Below, piece by piece: positions 40,193 through 50,965 of a DNA stretch of 64,000 nt (its first letter is position 1; every line of letters begins with the position of its first letter). Under the pieces are notes generated by a model that made no database searches, was not told the DNA's origin, and was given only the letters and a program-made list of their open reading frames with translations. The stretch spans positions 15,686,001 to 15,750,000 of the forward strand of contig NC_091973.1 in the NCBI RefSeq assembly GCF_036711975.1, in the 5' to 3' direction. The position numbers and the translations under genes are program-made. This DNA is from Onthophagus taurus. Taxonomy: Eukaryota > Arthropoda > Insecta > Coleoptera > Scarabaeidae.

Positions 40193-40684
40193 ACTGATAA
40201 ACTTGTTTCAGTTGTGAGGTTTGACTCGGTTAGGTTTGCTAAATGTAACTATTTGCCTTTATCCACTTGTTTTTCAAGGACTAAGGATCTGGTTCCTAAA
40301 GATTTACAATCTAATGTTATTTATAAGATTCCTTGCAATAATTGCGAAAAAACCTACATAGGCACTACCAGTCAGTATTTTGATGCTAGGATTAAGCAAC
40401 ATAAACGTGATTGTCAATCTAGAGATGAAAATAAGAGTGCGTTGGTTCATCACCATGTTCTCAGTGGTCACCATTTTAATTTTGAGAATTCTCAGATTGT
40501 TGATAAAGAATCAATTTATTCTAAAAAATTATTCTTAGAGATGTTTTACATTAATAAAGAGGTTAATTCCTTGAACTTCAGAACTGACACCCAGAACCTT
40601 AGTTCTATTTATAGTTACCTTGTTATGAAGGACTGGGGTAGAAGGGATCAAACATCGATGGAGAGTGATTCTCTTGTTTTCTAG
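40193..40684 (+). pseudogene. PLE-D GIY-YIG endonuclease
   Basis: Has NVIYKIPCNNCEKTYIGTT, a linked Cys pair, and DARIKQHKRDC, the GIY-YIG nuclease of PLEs. Otherwise the frame is open to 40684. Confidence 0.88.
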
Positions 40685-40869
40685 TTCTTTTTCCTCGGTG
40701 TTTTGTTTCTTTTTCATATTTTCAATTTCATTTCCCCTTTTAGCGCCACCTAGTGGTTATTTTTAGTGTATTTGGTGTTTTGCCGTGACGACGGTTGGTC
40801 AGCCTCATTTCTTTCCAGTTTTTGTGGTATAAAAAACTTACGTGACTTATTGCGTCTTAACTTTTAACG

Positions 40870-40946
40870 TAAAAATTTTAACGTGTTCTTATTGTAAGTA
40901 ATATTTATTAATTAATATTACAATAAGAACACGTTAAAGTTTTTTA
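40870..40946. repeat. stem-loop in PLE-D 3' region
   Basis: AAATTTTAACGTGTTCTTAT pairs with ATAAGAACACGTTAAAGTTT about 35 bases later, forming a long hairpin inside the terminal region. Confidence 0.8.
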
Positions 40947-40997
40947 TGCAATCCATTTTTGTAAGTTGTTGAGATGCATTTTTGTTAATTATTGTAA

Positions 40998-41482
40998 CTT
41001 TTGTTGTCTCAATATTGTAGTTACCTCTGAAGAAGGAAAAATAAAATTTCCGAAAGCTCGGTAAAGATAAAAGGAAGCCTCTTTTCAATTATCTAGCCTT
41101 TGTCGTGTTGGTCGTGTATCCCAATAAATTACTTTAGTCTCTTATCAACATTTTCCATAGTTTTGCCGAAAACCGCATTGACGACCTACAGAATTATTCT
41201 CGTACAAATTGCCTACTATTTCACGGAATCCCGGAACACCTAAACAAATTTTTCATTTATTGAAAGAAAATGATATCGAGCATTGTTCAATTGAATTACT
41301 ATAGTCCAATATACTTGTTTTCAATTCATCCGCAATATAAATTACTACTCGAATTTAATTTGATTTGTTTTGCGTTTTAGCGTTCTGAGTTTGCGTGGTT
41401 GTGTATACCGTTTATATAAAAGTTAGATTTGTAAAATCAGTTTTCAGTTTCAAATAAATTATTAAGTTGAAGACATGTCGTT
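40998..41482. repeat. 485-bp direct repeat, copy 2
   Basis: Second copy of 38012-38495. It leads into a gypsy-type primer-binding site at 41512, which argues that its right part is a true LTR. Confidence 0.88.
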
Positions 41483-41511
41483 ATACTTTTATTGAGTAAA
41501 GACGTAGCAAA

Positions 41512-41526
41512 TGGCGACGAGGATAA
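41512..41526 (+). promoter_or_regulatory. primer-binding site of gypsy-2
   Basis: TGGCGACGAGGATAA follows LTR-like sequence. The TGG start matches a tRNA CCA end. The tRNA was not identified. Confidence 0.7.
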
Positions 41527-41639
41527 AAATTATAAAAGTGTGAAAATAAATTCATCATCAAGAATGACAACCGGAAGAATTTTATTGAAGAATTCGATGT
41601 AAGAAATGGGAATTAGACATCTTATATCGCACATGTGCG

Positions 41640-42399
41640 TCAATTTTTTAAAGCAAATGAAATAAAACCGGAACTCGAAACGGCCATGTTAATTACGGTT
41701 ATGGGGGCAGAATCTTTTGATATATTGACGGATTTATGCAGTCCTGAGAAACCGGAAGATGAGAAATTTGAAGATTTAGTAGTAAAAATGGAAAAATATT
41801 TTAATCCGAAACCGTCGGAAATAGCTGAACGTTATAAATTTCGTCGCGCTGTACAAGAACACAACTGGAAGAAAACCTGCGAGATCAAATGGTGTTTAAT
41901 AATTCGTCAACGTTTGTTTTCGGAAGTAACTTTAACGTAGGATATGGCGTGTACATTGGCTATTGGTATTGAATCTGCAGCAATCAACGCGGGGATTGTA
42001 TTGGGATCAACATCGCAGATGAATAAATTCCACGTGGTTGGGCGCTATCAACAGGAAGTCAAACCGGGAAAATTGTCACCGCCGGATTCGTCCATCAGAG
42101 GGAAGCGATGTAAACATTGTAGAAAGGATAATCACAGCGCCGCCAGCTGTTTCTTCAGAGAAGCGAAATGTGACACGTGTAATAAGGTTGGTCACATTAG
42201 CGCCGTATGTCATTCTAAAGTAAAGAATAAGAAAAGTAATTTACAATTTAAACCGAAATTTAATAAATACGTAAGTAAAGATGTAAATAAATCAAATGAT
42301 GATAATGTTAATTTCTTTAATATATCAAGCGAAAAATGCAAACCGTTAAAGATAAGTTTAAAAATAAACAAAAAAATTTATGTAAAGAAGTTAATTTAA
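41640..42399 (+). pseudogene. gypsy-2 Gag with zinc knuckles
   Basis: A Gag-like segment (RQFFKANEIKPE, VVKMEKYFNPKPSE) is followed after a stop at 41938 by CKHCRKDNHSAASC and CDTCNKVGHISAVC, two CCHC knuckles. Gag coats the RNA genome. The Gag frame lacks an ATG at the true start and contains a stop. Confidence 0.82.
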
Positions 42400-43555
42400 A
42401 TAAAAACAAATTTTTCCTCTTTCTTGCTTTTTTTATTTTGTTGTATTTCTATATCGATTTCGAGGAAACAATCCTCATCTTCAGTAGAATCTTACATCAA
42501 ATTTTCTATTTAAAATCTTACATAAAAGATTTCATAATATATAAATTGGCTAACAATAATGGTTTTCCAAAAATTTCTATAGATAGACTATTTTGTAGAA
42601 TTATAAAACAAAAAGATCCGTTAAATACTAGGGTAAAAAACTCAAATTTGACATATAAACCTATAATCTACAATCAATATACTTCAACTATGCAACACCT
42701 ATTCTCCAGATATGATATCTCTTTGGCATATTCTAATAATAACACAATTTTAAAATTATTATCAAATTATAATAATAAAAAAGAAATAGATATAAAAAAA
42801 GAATGTGGCGTATATTCGATAGAATGTAATAATTGTAATAGCATTTACATAGGACAGACAGGAAGGAGATTGGAAACACTTATCAGAGAACATGAAATTA
42901 AAAATAATTCTAATGTTTATAAACATAAAATGGAAACAGGACATAAAATACAAAGAAACTAAATTAATACACAAATGTAATAAAGGTCAAAAATTGGATT
43001 TGCTTGAAATTTTAGAAATTTTAAAGTATAAACACAATCAAAATTACAATTTATTAAATGATCAAATACAAATGAATACAGAGCCTATTTTTGCTTTATT
43101 GAAGGATTTTAAATTTAAATATAGATAGTGTTATTCAGGATAAATACCAGTTTCTTTCTTGCTTGTTCCTTTTGACCTTCAGTCACTTTTCGTTTATCTT
43201 GTCAACTGTAAACGCGTGATTTGTTTTGTATTATTTTGGATTTTGTTTAAATGTGTTTTGATTTTTCGTTTTTGATGGTCTATTGTATTTATTCAATTAT
43301 ATAAAAAGAAAATGTTTCAAGTTTAGATTAAAATTGTTGAAGTTTTACTTTGGATGATGTGTTGGATTTAATGTTTAATATTTTTTCAACTTAATAGACA
43401 GTAAGTAAATTTTATAACTTTTGATTTTATATCATAATGTTTAAATTTTATGTAAGATTCTACTGAAGATGAGAATTGTTTCCTCGAAATCGATATAGAA
43501 ATACAATAAAATAAAAAAAGCAAGAAAGAGGAAAAATTTGTTTTTATTTAAATTG
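42385..43555 (+). mobile_element. truncated Penelope-like element E inside gypsy-2
   Basis: Flanked by inverted terminal segments: at about 42400-42490 AATCCTCATCTTCAGTAGAAT and its complement at about 43440-43540. The interior keeps only the GIY-YIG region (GVYSIECNNCNSIYIGQTGRRLE), with a frameshift near 42960, and a C-terminal helix. The RT is gone. The insertion splits gypsy-2 between knuckles and protease. Confidence 0.82.
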
Positions 43556-43568
43556 ACTTAAACAAAGC

Positions 43569-44136
43569 TTGCTAATGGATAATTTAATTAATTATGTAAA
43601 GAAAGTTGACACAGGGTCGGAAATTTCCGCCATTTCAAAAGATATTTATGATAGATATTTCCTTAAACATAAATTAGAAATCTCTGATATAAATTCAGTC
43701 ATAGGAAATAAAATTGTTGTTTTAGGATTTTTGCATGTTAATGTAAATTATAAAGTGGTTAATCTAAACAATTTGAAATTATACATCATTAAACATGGTG
43801 GCCCACCAATGATTGGTCGTGATTGGATGAAAAAATTGGGCATTTCAATTGATTCTTTATTTAATATGAACTCTATAAATGATTCAGATCTATTCGCAAA
43901 GAATTTGCAACAAACATTTCCCAAAGTTGTTGAAAATAAATTAGGTACATTTAAGGTAGGAAAAATTAAATTATATCTAAAAGAAAATTTTATTCTTAAA
44001 TATTGTAAAGCCCGTCATGTTTCTTTTGCCTTGAAAGAGAAAATTGAAACAGAACTTGTTAATTTAAAAGTTTTGACACCGGTATATTTTTCGGAATGGG
44101 CTACACCGATTGTACCTGCCTTAAAACCTATGTTAC
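43569..44136 (+). pseudogene. gypsy-2 protease and RT start
   Basis: VDTGSEISAIS is the aspartic protease motif, followed by GRDWMKKLGI (protease end) and ATPIVPALKP (RT start). The sequence is cut at about 44136 by poly-T-rich sequence. Confidence 0.82.
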
Positions 44137-44339
44137 ATCCCATTTTTGTTTTCTTTCTTTCTTTTCTTTTTTTTTCAAAGAAGTCGATTTGCCATTTTTG
44201 TTGTTGTAATTTAGTACTAATTTTTATTTTCGTATTTTGTTGTTGTTTTATTTTGTTTCAGCGGCGAAGTTGGAGTTCGATTCCTGTTAGGTAGATTAAC
44301 GGCTAGCGCGCTTCGTTATGAATTGAAAGTTCGCGGTAT
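44137..44339. other. T-rich stretch then unknown sequence
   Basis: A T-rich stretch is followed by GAGTTCGATTCCTG near 44271, which resembles a pol III B box. No gene is supported. Confidence 0.4.
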
Positions 44340-44620
44340 CACTGACAAGGGGACCTTACGGGTTCGTCATCACCGATTTTGTTCACATTTATAGGGATTG
44401 AAGATCAGTACTCGGACATCATTTTCCTGAAGCAGTTCGATCCCATGCTGGAAAATATCCGAGAAAATCGATTTCAAAACTTTCAAAATATTTCGCAACA
44501 ATAGAAATGCGGTAAATTGTGTCTACGTTCATAGTGCCAATTAGCCGAGCGACGTGAGTGGGGCTTTGGATGCCCAAGGTCACAGGTTCAATAATAGCAC
44601 AATGTCATCTGTTCATTGTC
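44340..44620 (+). repeat. SINE-like repeat with tRNA-like 3' half, copy 1
   Basis: The core (AAGGGGACCTTACGGGTTCG, then a GAAAATCGATTTCAAAA segment) is repeated in inverted orientation at 52655-52850. The 3' part reads TTAGCCGAGCGACGTGAG and later AGGTCACAGGTTCAATAATAG, tRNA-like A- and B-box regions. Confidence 0.65.
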
Positions 44621-44739
44621 AAACCAAATAATCCAGATTACGCATACGGATGGCATAGTGATAACAAAATAATTTATTTATTGTTAGGACTATTATATTT
44701 TATGAAGTATATTAACAATACGAATAATATACGAACAAT

Positions 44740-45175
44740 GCAAAAATAACAATATATATTATATTACATTACATTAGATAGATTACATATGGGATAAGCG
44801 GACCAACTAACCTCGCGGTGCAAGGTATAGATACCTAAGGATCTATTGCACCCCGATAGATATCGTTATCAAATTTTACAGTGCAGGCGCTCTTAACGAA
44901 CATTAATACCTTGCTCGGTAAAAGGTCATTCCAATCCTTTGGGGAGATAAACTGTGATCCAAAAATCGAGAATCTGATACGGTTAACAGCAGGGCATGGG
45001 CAGTGGCATAAAACATGCTCAGCAGTCTCCGCATCCTCCGCACATAGTCGGCATTCAACATCGTCGGCTAAACCCAACAAGTTGATGTGTGCTTTTAATT
45101 GGCAGTGCCCATTAAAGACACCCATTAGAACTTATATGCTGCTACGAGCAAGTCCTAAAGTATTTCCGGGTTTGA
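44740..45175 (-). pseudogene. LINE ORF2 3' end fragment with zinc motif
   Basis: The frame at 44835-45125 includes LKAHINLLGLADDVECRLC, a Cys-His-Cys zinc pattern and HVLCHCP, the C-terminal motif of RNase H-bearing LINEs (R1/LOA/I-like). Only the 3' end remains. A (TA)n tract follows at 45190. Confidence 0.75.
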
Positions 45176-45184
45176 CAGTGGCGA

Positions 45185-45187
<3 letters not shown>

Positions 45188-45232
<45 letters not shown>
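45188..45232. repeat. (TA)n microsatellite
   Basis: About 20 TA dinucleotides in a row just beyond the LINE fragment. Confidence 0.95.
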
Positions 45233-45233
<1 letters not shown>

Positions 45234-45569
45234 CAATATATTAGGAGTATAATAACAACAGATTACTATTTTTAATCAATATTACATGAACCAGGATGGT
45301 AATTATCATAAAAACAGGTAAAACAGTAAGTTTCACGACATCTAGCACACTGAATAAATGAGGATTCATTACAACGGCAAGATTTTCTTAAAATATCTAT
45401 CTAAAAACAAACTTGATTCACATTCATAAAAACTTCTCTATTGTCGCAAAGTTTAGAAGCAAACCATGCGTACCGAATCATATTTAAAAAAATTGAAGAC
45501 GATAACTGGTGATGAATAATGGAATGAATTTTAATACAATCTTCACGAGAATTAATTTCGCGATTTCGT

Positions 45570-46105
45570 TCAATTAAAACCGAACAATTTTGAAGTTTTT
45601 TTAATAAAGTTTTTAACCTGCCTGTAAAAATAAACATCGCAAGGTTGCACTAATGGTGTACATTTTGGAGGGATAAATTTAATACAACATGTTGACAAAC
45701 GCTCATCATCAACAAAAATTTGGTCATTTATTTCTGGCTTGGTTTGTCCTCCCCAAGAATCAACAAACAAGCAAAATTTCTGTTTTTTTACGTATGGCTT
45801 TATAGTTTTTATTAGAAAGTTTTTATATAAGTTAGTTGTTAATTTTCCTGATTTTGATGATGTTAGAGTGACGTTGTTGTATTTTTTGACGTATTCGTCC
45901 ACTAATTTTTGCACTCGAGGTCCGAAAGAATCTCCTGCTTCTTGTAGACATACAAACACTACTGGTAACAATTTTCCAGCTAACGTAATGCTGTATTGAG
46001 CTGTATAGGAATGACTTGTTTTGTTAATGTTTTGTCTTTGAAAAAGGACTGGTTTTGATCCTTTGGCTGCGAGGGTCCTATTAAAAGTGGACTGGTATTG
46101 GCATC
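45570..46105 (-). pseudogene. pogo-like transposase, catalytic 3' exon
   Basis: Contains LPVVFVCLQEAGDSFGP, CLFVDSWGGQTKP (second catalytic Asp region) and IPPKCTPLVQPCDVYFY (third Asp region), the DDE core of pogo-like enzymes. The exon continues upstream to 46105 (CQYQSTFNRT onward). The end near 45600 shifts frame; residual sequence extends to 45401. Confidence 0.85.
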
Positions 46106-46191
46106 CTAATAAATAATTTAAAAAAATGATGTATTTAATAAATATTCTTGTACTATATATTAATTATAAAAGCACAATTAATTGTAAATAC
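46106..46191 (-). other. probable 86-bp spliceosomal intron in the transposase
   Basis: On the minus strand the donor is ACAG|GTATTTAC and the acceptor is TTATTAG|GATGC. Removal joins the INTDQTG block (first catalytic Asp) to CQYQST in frame. The sequence is AT-rich with a suitable pyrimidine/A-rich acceptor region. Confidence 0.75.
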
Positions 46192-47064
46192 CTGTTTGAT
46201 CTGTATTAATCACAAAATTTGGGTCGAAGTTTATTATAAGGTTACGAGCCTGTATACGAAAATTTTCCGCAGAACCCAAAATTTCCTCCATAGATGCTGT
46301 TTCTTTTTCAGATACATATTCAGTAATTTTTCGTTGACGAATTCTATACATCCGTTTAAACTTCTCGACCCAAAAATGGGAAGCTTTAAACTCAAAGTCA
46401 GGAAATTGGCTTGCAGCAGATAACGCCCATTGTTGTAAATTTCTTGTCGTCACTTGGTGATTAACTTGACGAGCTTTCTTAAACCGATCATGCGTTCATG
46501 AATCGATAATAGAATATTTATCAAAAATGGTTCCACCACTTTTAACCTGTTGCTCCCAAACTTGTAAATCATCCTTCTTTTTCAATCGCTGACATCCATT
46601 ATTTTATAGAGTTTTCAAACTCCAATTTGGGTGAGATTTCGCAGTGTTGATTACCTTAATTTTGTAATTTATTGGAATGAACTGGTCCTTTTTCGATTTC
46701 TTTCCCTCGGGTTCATAATCAGGTTCTTCATTTTCTTCAATTTCTTTAAAATTATTTTCATAATCTAATTCTTTATCGTTGACTTCTTCATTCATAATTA
46801 ATTCATCCACAAGAACAAATTGTTTCTCACCACCAATAAGATTCTGTAATGTGTATTCATACAGTTGTTTTGCCAATAACACAGACTCTTTACTAATTGG
46901 GGATGATGTTCTCTTATCAGATTATTTTCCTTAAGAAGCTGTTGAAAGTAACAAACAGCATTTTTTAAAGTTAATTTATTGAATTCCGTGTGCAGGTTTT
47001 GCTCAACAGATTCCATTATAATTGTCCGTACAATAATAATAACACTTAACAATAATAATAACAT
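46192..47064 (-). pseudogene. pogo-like transposase, DNA-binding part
   Basis: The 46192-46453 frame has FWVEKFKRMYRIRQRKITEYV, a CENP-B/Tc5-type HTH, leading to FVINTDQTG, the first catalytic Asp block. The N-terminal pieces (46604-46882 and 46798-47064) carry an acidic stretch (KEIEENEEPDYEPEGKK) and a possible second HTH start (IKVINTAKSHPNWS). Frameshifts separate them. Confidence 0.75.
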
Positions 47065-47339
47065 TTAACAATAATAATAAGACGTAACAATACTAATAAC
47101 ACTATTAACACTTGTAAAAACTATTTATTAACAATAAGCACAGATAAACTTGGATGATCTTTTTAATGTCACTATATGTACTTCTTTTGTTTTATTAAAA
47201 ACTTCTGGTATTTGCATGGTTGCTAGATCTCAATTTTCAGATATTCTAAGAAAACGTTTGTTATAAATCCTCATTTATACAGTGTGATAGATATCGTGAA
47301 ATTTACTGTTTTACCTGTTTCTATTAAATAAAATAAAAT

Positions 47340-47421
47340 AAATAAGCTTTTACGTAAAATTAAAATTAAAAAAAAAACTCAGTACAGTGGCGATCGAACC
47401 GGCGACCTCTACATTCAAAGC
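47340..47421 (-). repeat. SINE-like repeat, 3' part of copy 2
   Basis: Minus-strand sequence has TCGCCGGTTCGATCGCC, a tRNA B box, with a poly-T/A-rich tail. It joins the part at 52636-52855 when the LINE between them is removed. Confidence 0.65.
47408..47421. repeat. LINE target-site duplication, left
   Basis: TCTACATTCAAAGC here recurs at 52636-52649 on the other side of the Jockey LINE. This shows the LINE inserted into the SINE-like copy. Confidence 0.88.
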
Positions 47422-47851
47422 AAACGAAATGAAATGAAATAAGATTTTATTTGATATAATAATACAAAGTAACAGTATATGGCTTAAAAAATTAAACTTA
47501 ATGCTACTTATCTACGGGGACGGGACAGGATTTATCTAGAGCGGGATGCTTTTTAAATCTGCTTTATTTGTTTATTAGGGTGCTTGTAGGGGGATAAGGG
47601 TGGGGGGGAAATAAATATATTTACATAGAACTACAACTATTGCCTAAATAATATGAGAAATTTATAAAGCTTTATTTACAAATATATACAATTATATAAA
47701 TGTGTTTTTACTTTTTGTTGTTTTTTTTTCCAGCCGTTCTGGTCGGATACGATCTTCAGCCCCGGTGGGTAAAAATTGTCGGGGTGGCTTTTATTTCAGG
47801 GTTGTGGAAGTGTGGGATGGGGTTAAGGGTAGGGAAAGAATGGGATTGTAT

Positions 47852-50800
47852 TTATATGTCTGGCATTTTATTTAGGTTATTTTGTTGGTTGGGGAATTTG
47901 TGTTTAATGTTTTGTGTATTCTTGTTGGTGATATTTTTTATTAAAGGATTGGGGTGGGTAGAGGTGTTTTTATAGAATTTTTGAGAGTGTTTAATTAGGA
48001 TTTGTTTGAGTGGGAGGGTTTTTGTTTTATGGTGGAGGTGTCGGTTGGAGATATATCTGCTGGAGTTGGAGATGATTCTGAGGACTTTGTTTTGAGCTGT
48101 TTGGATTTTGTTGAGGTTGGTGACGGCGGAGTTAGACCATATTGGAGCTGCGTATGTGAGAGAGGGGCGGATGATGGAGGTGTAAATGAGTTTTTTGTTT
48201 TTGAAGGAGAGGTCACTGTTGCGGGAGATGAGTGGGTATACTGTTTTTATTGTAGAAGAGGCTTTTTTAATGGATTTTTGTATGTGGTTTGAAAAGGTTA
48301 GTCTCTGGTCTAGGGTGACGCCTAGGTATTTTATTTCGGTTTTGATGGGGATGCTGGAATTTGATATCTTGAGAGGAACGGGGATTCTGGTGGGGTGAGT
48401 GCATTTTGTGAAGACTATGGATTCTGATTTTTGTGGGTTGACGGAGATTTTCCACAGAGAGTAGTATTTTTCTAGGAATCGGAGATGTGATTGGATCGAA
48501 AGTATGGCGATTTTGGGGTCTCGTGAGTGGGAGTATATGGCGGTATCATCGGCGTAGGTGGCGATGTTTGTTTGTGGGAGCTGAGGAAGGTCGGAGGTGT
48601 ATACAGCGTGTCCCGTATCTTCCGCATCAGAGCATTATACGGTTGTAGAATACATTATTCTGAAGCGATCTTTCTAATAAAATTTTTTCGAAATGTTTAT
48701 AATAACCGCACGGGAACTGTTTAACGACGACCAATAACGGACAACTTTGATTCATCGAAAAAGTTTATTTCTCTTTCCATGACGAATTTATTGGTGAGTA
48801 CACGTGGGAAACGAGTTATCATCGGCGTAGCGGACCGGCCGAGGGTGGCACCGATTACCTGAGTCTGATTTGCGATCTGCTGATTGGACGAAAAACAGTT
48901 CCTTTAAACAGTTCCCGTGCGGTTATTATAAACATTTCGAAAAAATTTTATTAGAAAGATCGCTTCAGAATAATGTATCCTACAACCGTATAATGCTCTG
49001 ATGCGGAAGATACGGGACACGCTGTATATTGAAGAGGTGTGGGGATATTACAGCGCCTTGTGGAACGCCAGAGTTTATGGGTTTTTCGCGGGAGAGGGTT
49101 GAGTTGATTTTGACTTTTATGGAGCGGGAGGTCAGGTAGTTGTGTGTTAATTTAATTAGGTATGGGGGATAATTGGATTGGATCATTTTGTAGATCAGGC
49201 CTTCTGTCCACACTTTGTCGAAAGCCTTCTCAAGGTCTAGGGATACGAGGGCTGTGTAGGAGCGAGTGTTGAGGTGGTCGATAGAGTCGTTGACAATGCG
49301 GGATATTTGGTGTGTGGTGGAGTGAAAGGGTTGAAATCCGAACTGGTAATTAGGGATTGTATTGTTGTCTTGGGCATGGAAGCTGAGGCGTTCGAGGATT
49401 ATTCTTTCTATTATTTTTGATATGGATGGGAGTAATGATATTGGCCGATAACTAGACGGGATTGTAAGGTCTTTGTTGGGTTTCGGAATAGGGATAATAA
49501 TTGCGGTTTTCCAGGCGGTTGGGAAATATTGGAATTTTAATATGTGTCGGGTGATGTATGAGAGTTGGACAATGGCTTTTTTAGGAAGATTTTGGAAAAG
49601 GATGTTTTGGATTGCGTCGATTCCAGGAGCTTTGAAAGGTTTTAGTCGTTTGATAAGGGATTTTATTGTGGACGGAGTAATTAGATGTAGGTCGGGGGGA
49701 GGGTCGAATTCTTGATTAAGGAATTGTAGTGTTTGTTGGGTGATGTCGATTTGTTTTTGTGTGGTGTTTGGTTTTGGTTTGTGTATGTCGGAAAAGTATG
49801 TGGCTAGGAGATTACTTTTGGATGAGTCGGATAGTTTGTAGGAATTGTTTGATGATAGTGCGGGAATGGGTTGGAATTTCTTTTTCAGTTTTTTTATTTC
49901 TTTCCAGATGGAATTGTCTTCGGGATTGAGGGATTTTAGTTTTTGGGACCAGGATTCATTTCTGTGGGTTTTTAGTTGGGATCGGATTTGTTGGTTCAGG
50001 GAGTGGTAGAGATTTTTTGTTTCTTGGTTGTGGGTTCTTTGGTATAGGCGGCGGTGTTGGTTGCGGGTTTGTATTAGATCGGTGATGTGTTGAGGGATTG
50101 GTGGGTGAAGGGATGTTGATTTATTGACCAGAGGGACGGCTATACGTTCTGCTGATTGGATTGCTGTGGTAAGGATTTTAATTTGTTGGTCTAGGTTAGT
50201 GATGGATTCGATTACGGGGGTTACTTGGATTGATTTGTTTATGTGGGTTCTGTAGAGGGGCCAGTTTGCTGTTTTGTAGTTGGGGATTTTGGCTGGTTGT
50301 TAGGCGGGGTTTGGGTGGGGGGTTATTTTTATTATGATTGGTCTATGGTCGGAGGACAGTTCATCAAGCGCGATAGGATCTGGGAGGTGGGGAAGGTTTT
50401 TCGCGATGGCGATGTCTATGGTGGTGGGGGTTGTGCCGTTGTCTGGGTAGTGTGTGGGGGTTGGTGGAGCTAGGACGAATGCGTTGTGGGATTGGGTGAA
50501 GTTATAGATGTTACGACCTTTGCTATTAGTTATATGGCAACCCCAGGAGAAATGGCGGGCGTTGAGGTCGCCTAGGAGAATGATTTTATTGAAGGGGGTT
50601 ATGAGACTGTTGAGGTCATTGTTTGAAAGAGGGGTGCTGGGGCTGCAATAGAGGGTGGAGACGTGGAGATTATTGGGTAGTTTTAAGGTAATTAGATCTA
50701 GATGGGTTAGGTTTGGTTGGGAAATTTTTAGGTGGGGAATATCATTTTTTATTGCTACGGCTACACCTCTGGATCGTCGGGAGTAGTCTTTTCGGTATAA

Positions 50801-50956
50801 GGTGTAGCCGGGAAAGGATACTTTGTCGGTAGGGATTAATTTGGTTTCGTTGAGTAGGAGTATGTCGATTTTTAGGCGGGATAGGAATTCGTTGATTTCA
50901 TGGATTTTAGGGATTAAGCTGTTGGTGTTAAGGTGGGCGATGGTTATGTTATACAT
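47852..50956 (-). pseudogene. Jockey ORF2: endonuclease and reverse transcriptase
   Basis: The ATG at 50956 opens an endonuclease with LLLNETKL, LLGDLNARHFSWG and SSDHRPIII blocks (Asp/His/Asn catalytic set). An in-frame TAA at about 50300 follows. The frame then stays open without an ATG through the RT: FKAPGIDAI, YRPISLLPS, LVSLDLEKAFD and the catalytic YADD at about 48550. A 425-bp MITE (48602-49026) splits the RT just before YADD. The stop is at 47852. ORF2 nicks the target and copies the RNA. Confidence 0.9.
48602..49026. mobile_element. 425-bp MITE with long inverted ends
   Basis: Ends are TACAGCGTGTCCCGTATCTT and its complement; complementarity extends about 120 bp into each side. TA flanks both ends (48600-48601 and 49027-49028). 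It sits inside the LINE RT and therefore postdates the LINE. Confidence 0.9.
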
Positions 50957-50965
50957 TGGATAGGT

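Larger units (their letters stand above)
38500..40690 (+). mobile_element. Penelope-like element D
   Basis: Plus-strand PLE with RT and GIY-YIG in order, broken at about 39440 and 40190. Direct repeats of 485 bp lie at both ends and an inverted partial copy lies upstream, which resembles the complex termini of Penelope elements. Confidence 0.88.
41136..44136 (+). mobile_element. Ty3/gypsy element 2, 5' part, interrupted by PLE-E
   Basis: In plus orientation: LTR-like sequence, a TGGCGACGAGGATAA primer site at 41512, Gag, zinc knuckles, protease and the start of RT. The 3' RT, RNase H, integrase and second LTR are missing here. Confidence 0.8.
45311..47321 (-). mobile_element. pogo-type DNA transposon
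   Basis: Inverted ends (AAAACAGGTAAAACAGTAA / complement with GAAACAGG) are flanked by TA on both sides (45309-45310 and 47322-47323). The interior encodes a broken pogo/Tc5-like transposase on the minus strand. Length is about 2.0 kb. Confidence 0.85.

Noticed and set aside
44260..44600. True tRNA gene near the B-box-like sequence
   Set aside because: No complete cloverleaf with matched acceptor stem was seen; SINE-like repeats explain the boxes better.
47700..50473. Several plus-strand open frames rich in Gly, Val and Trp
   Set aside because: They are antisense to the Jockey ORF2 RT and endonuclease regions.
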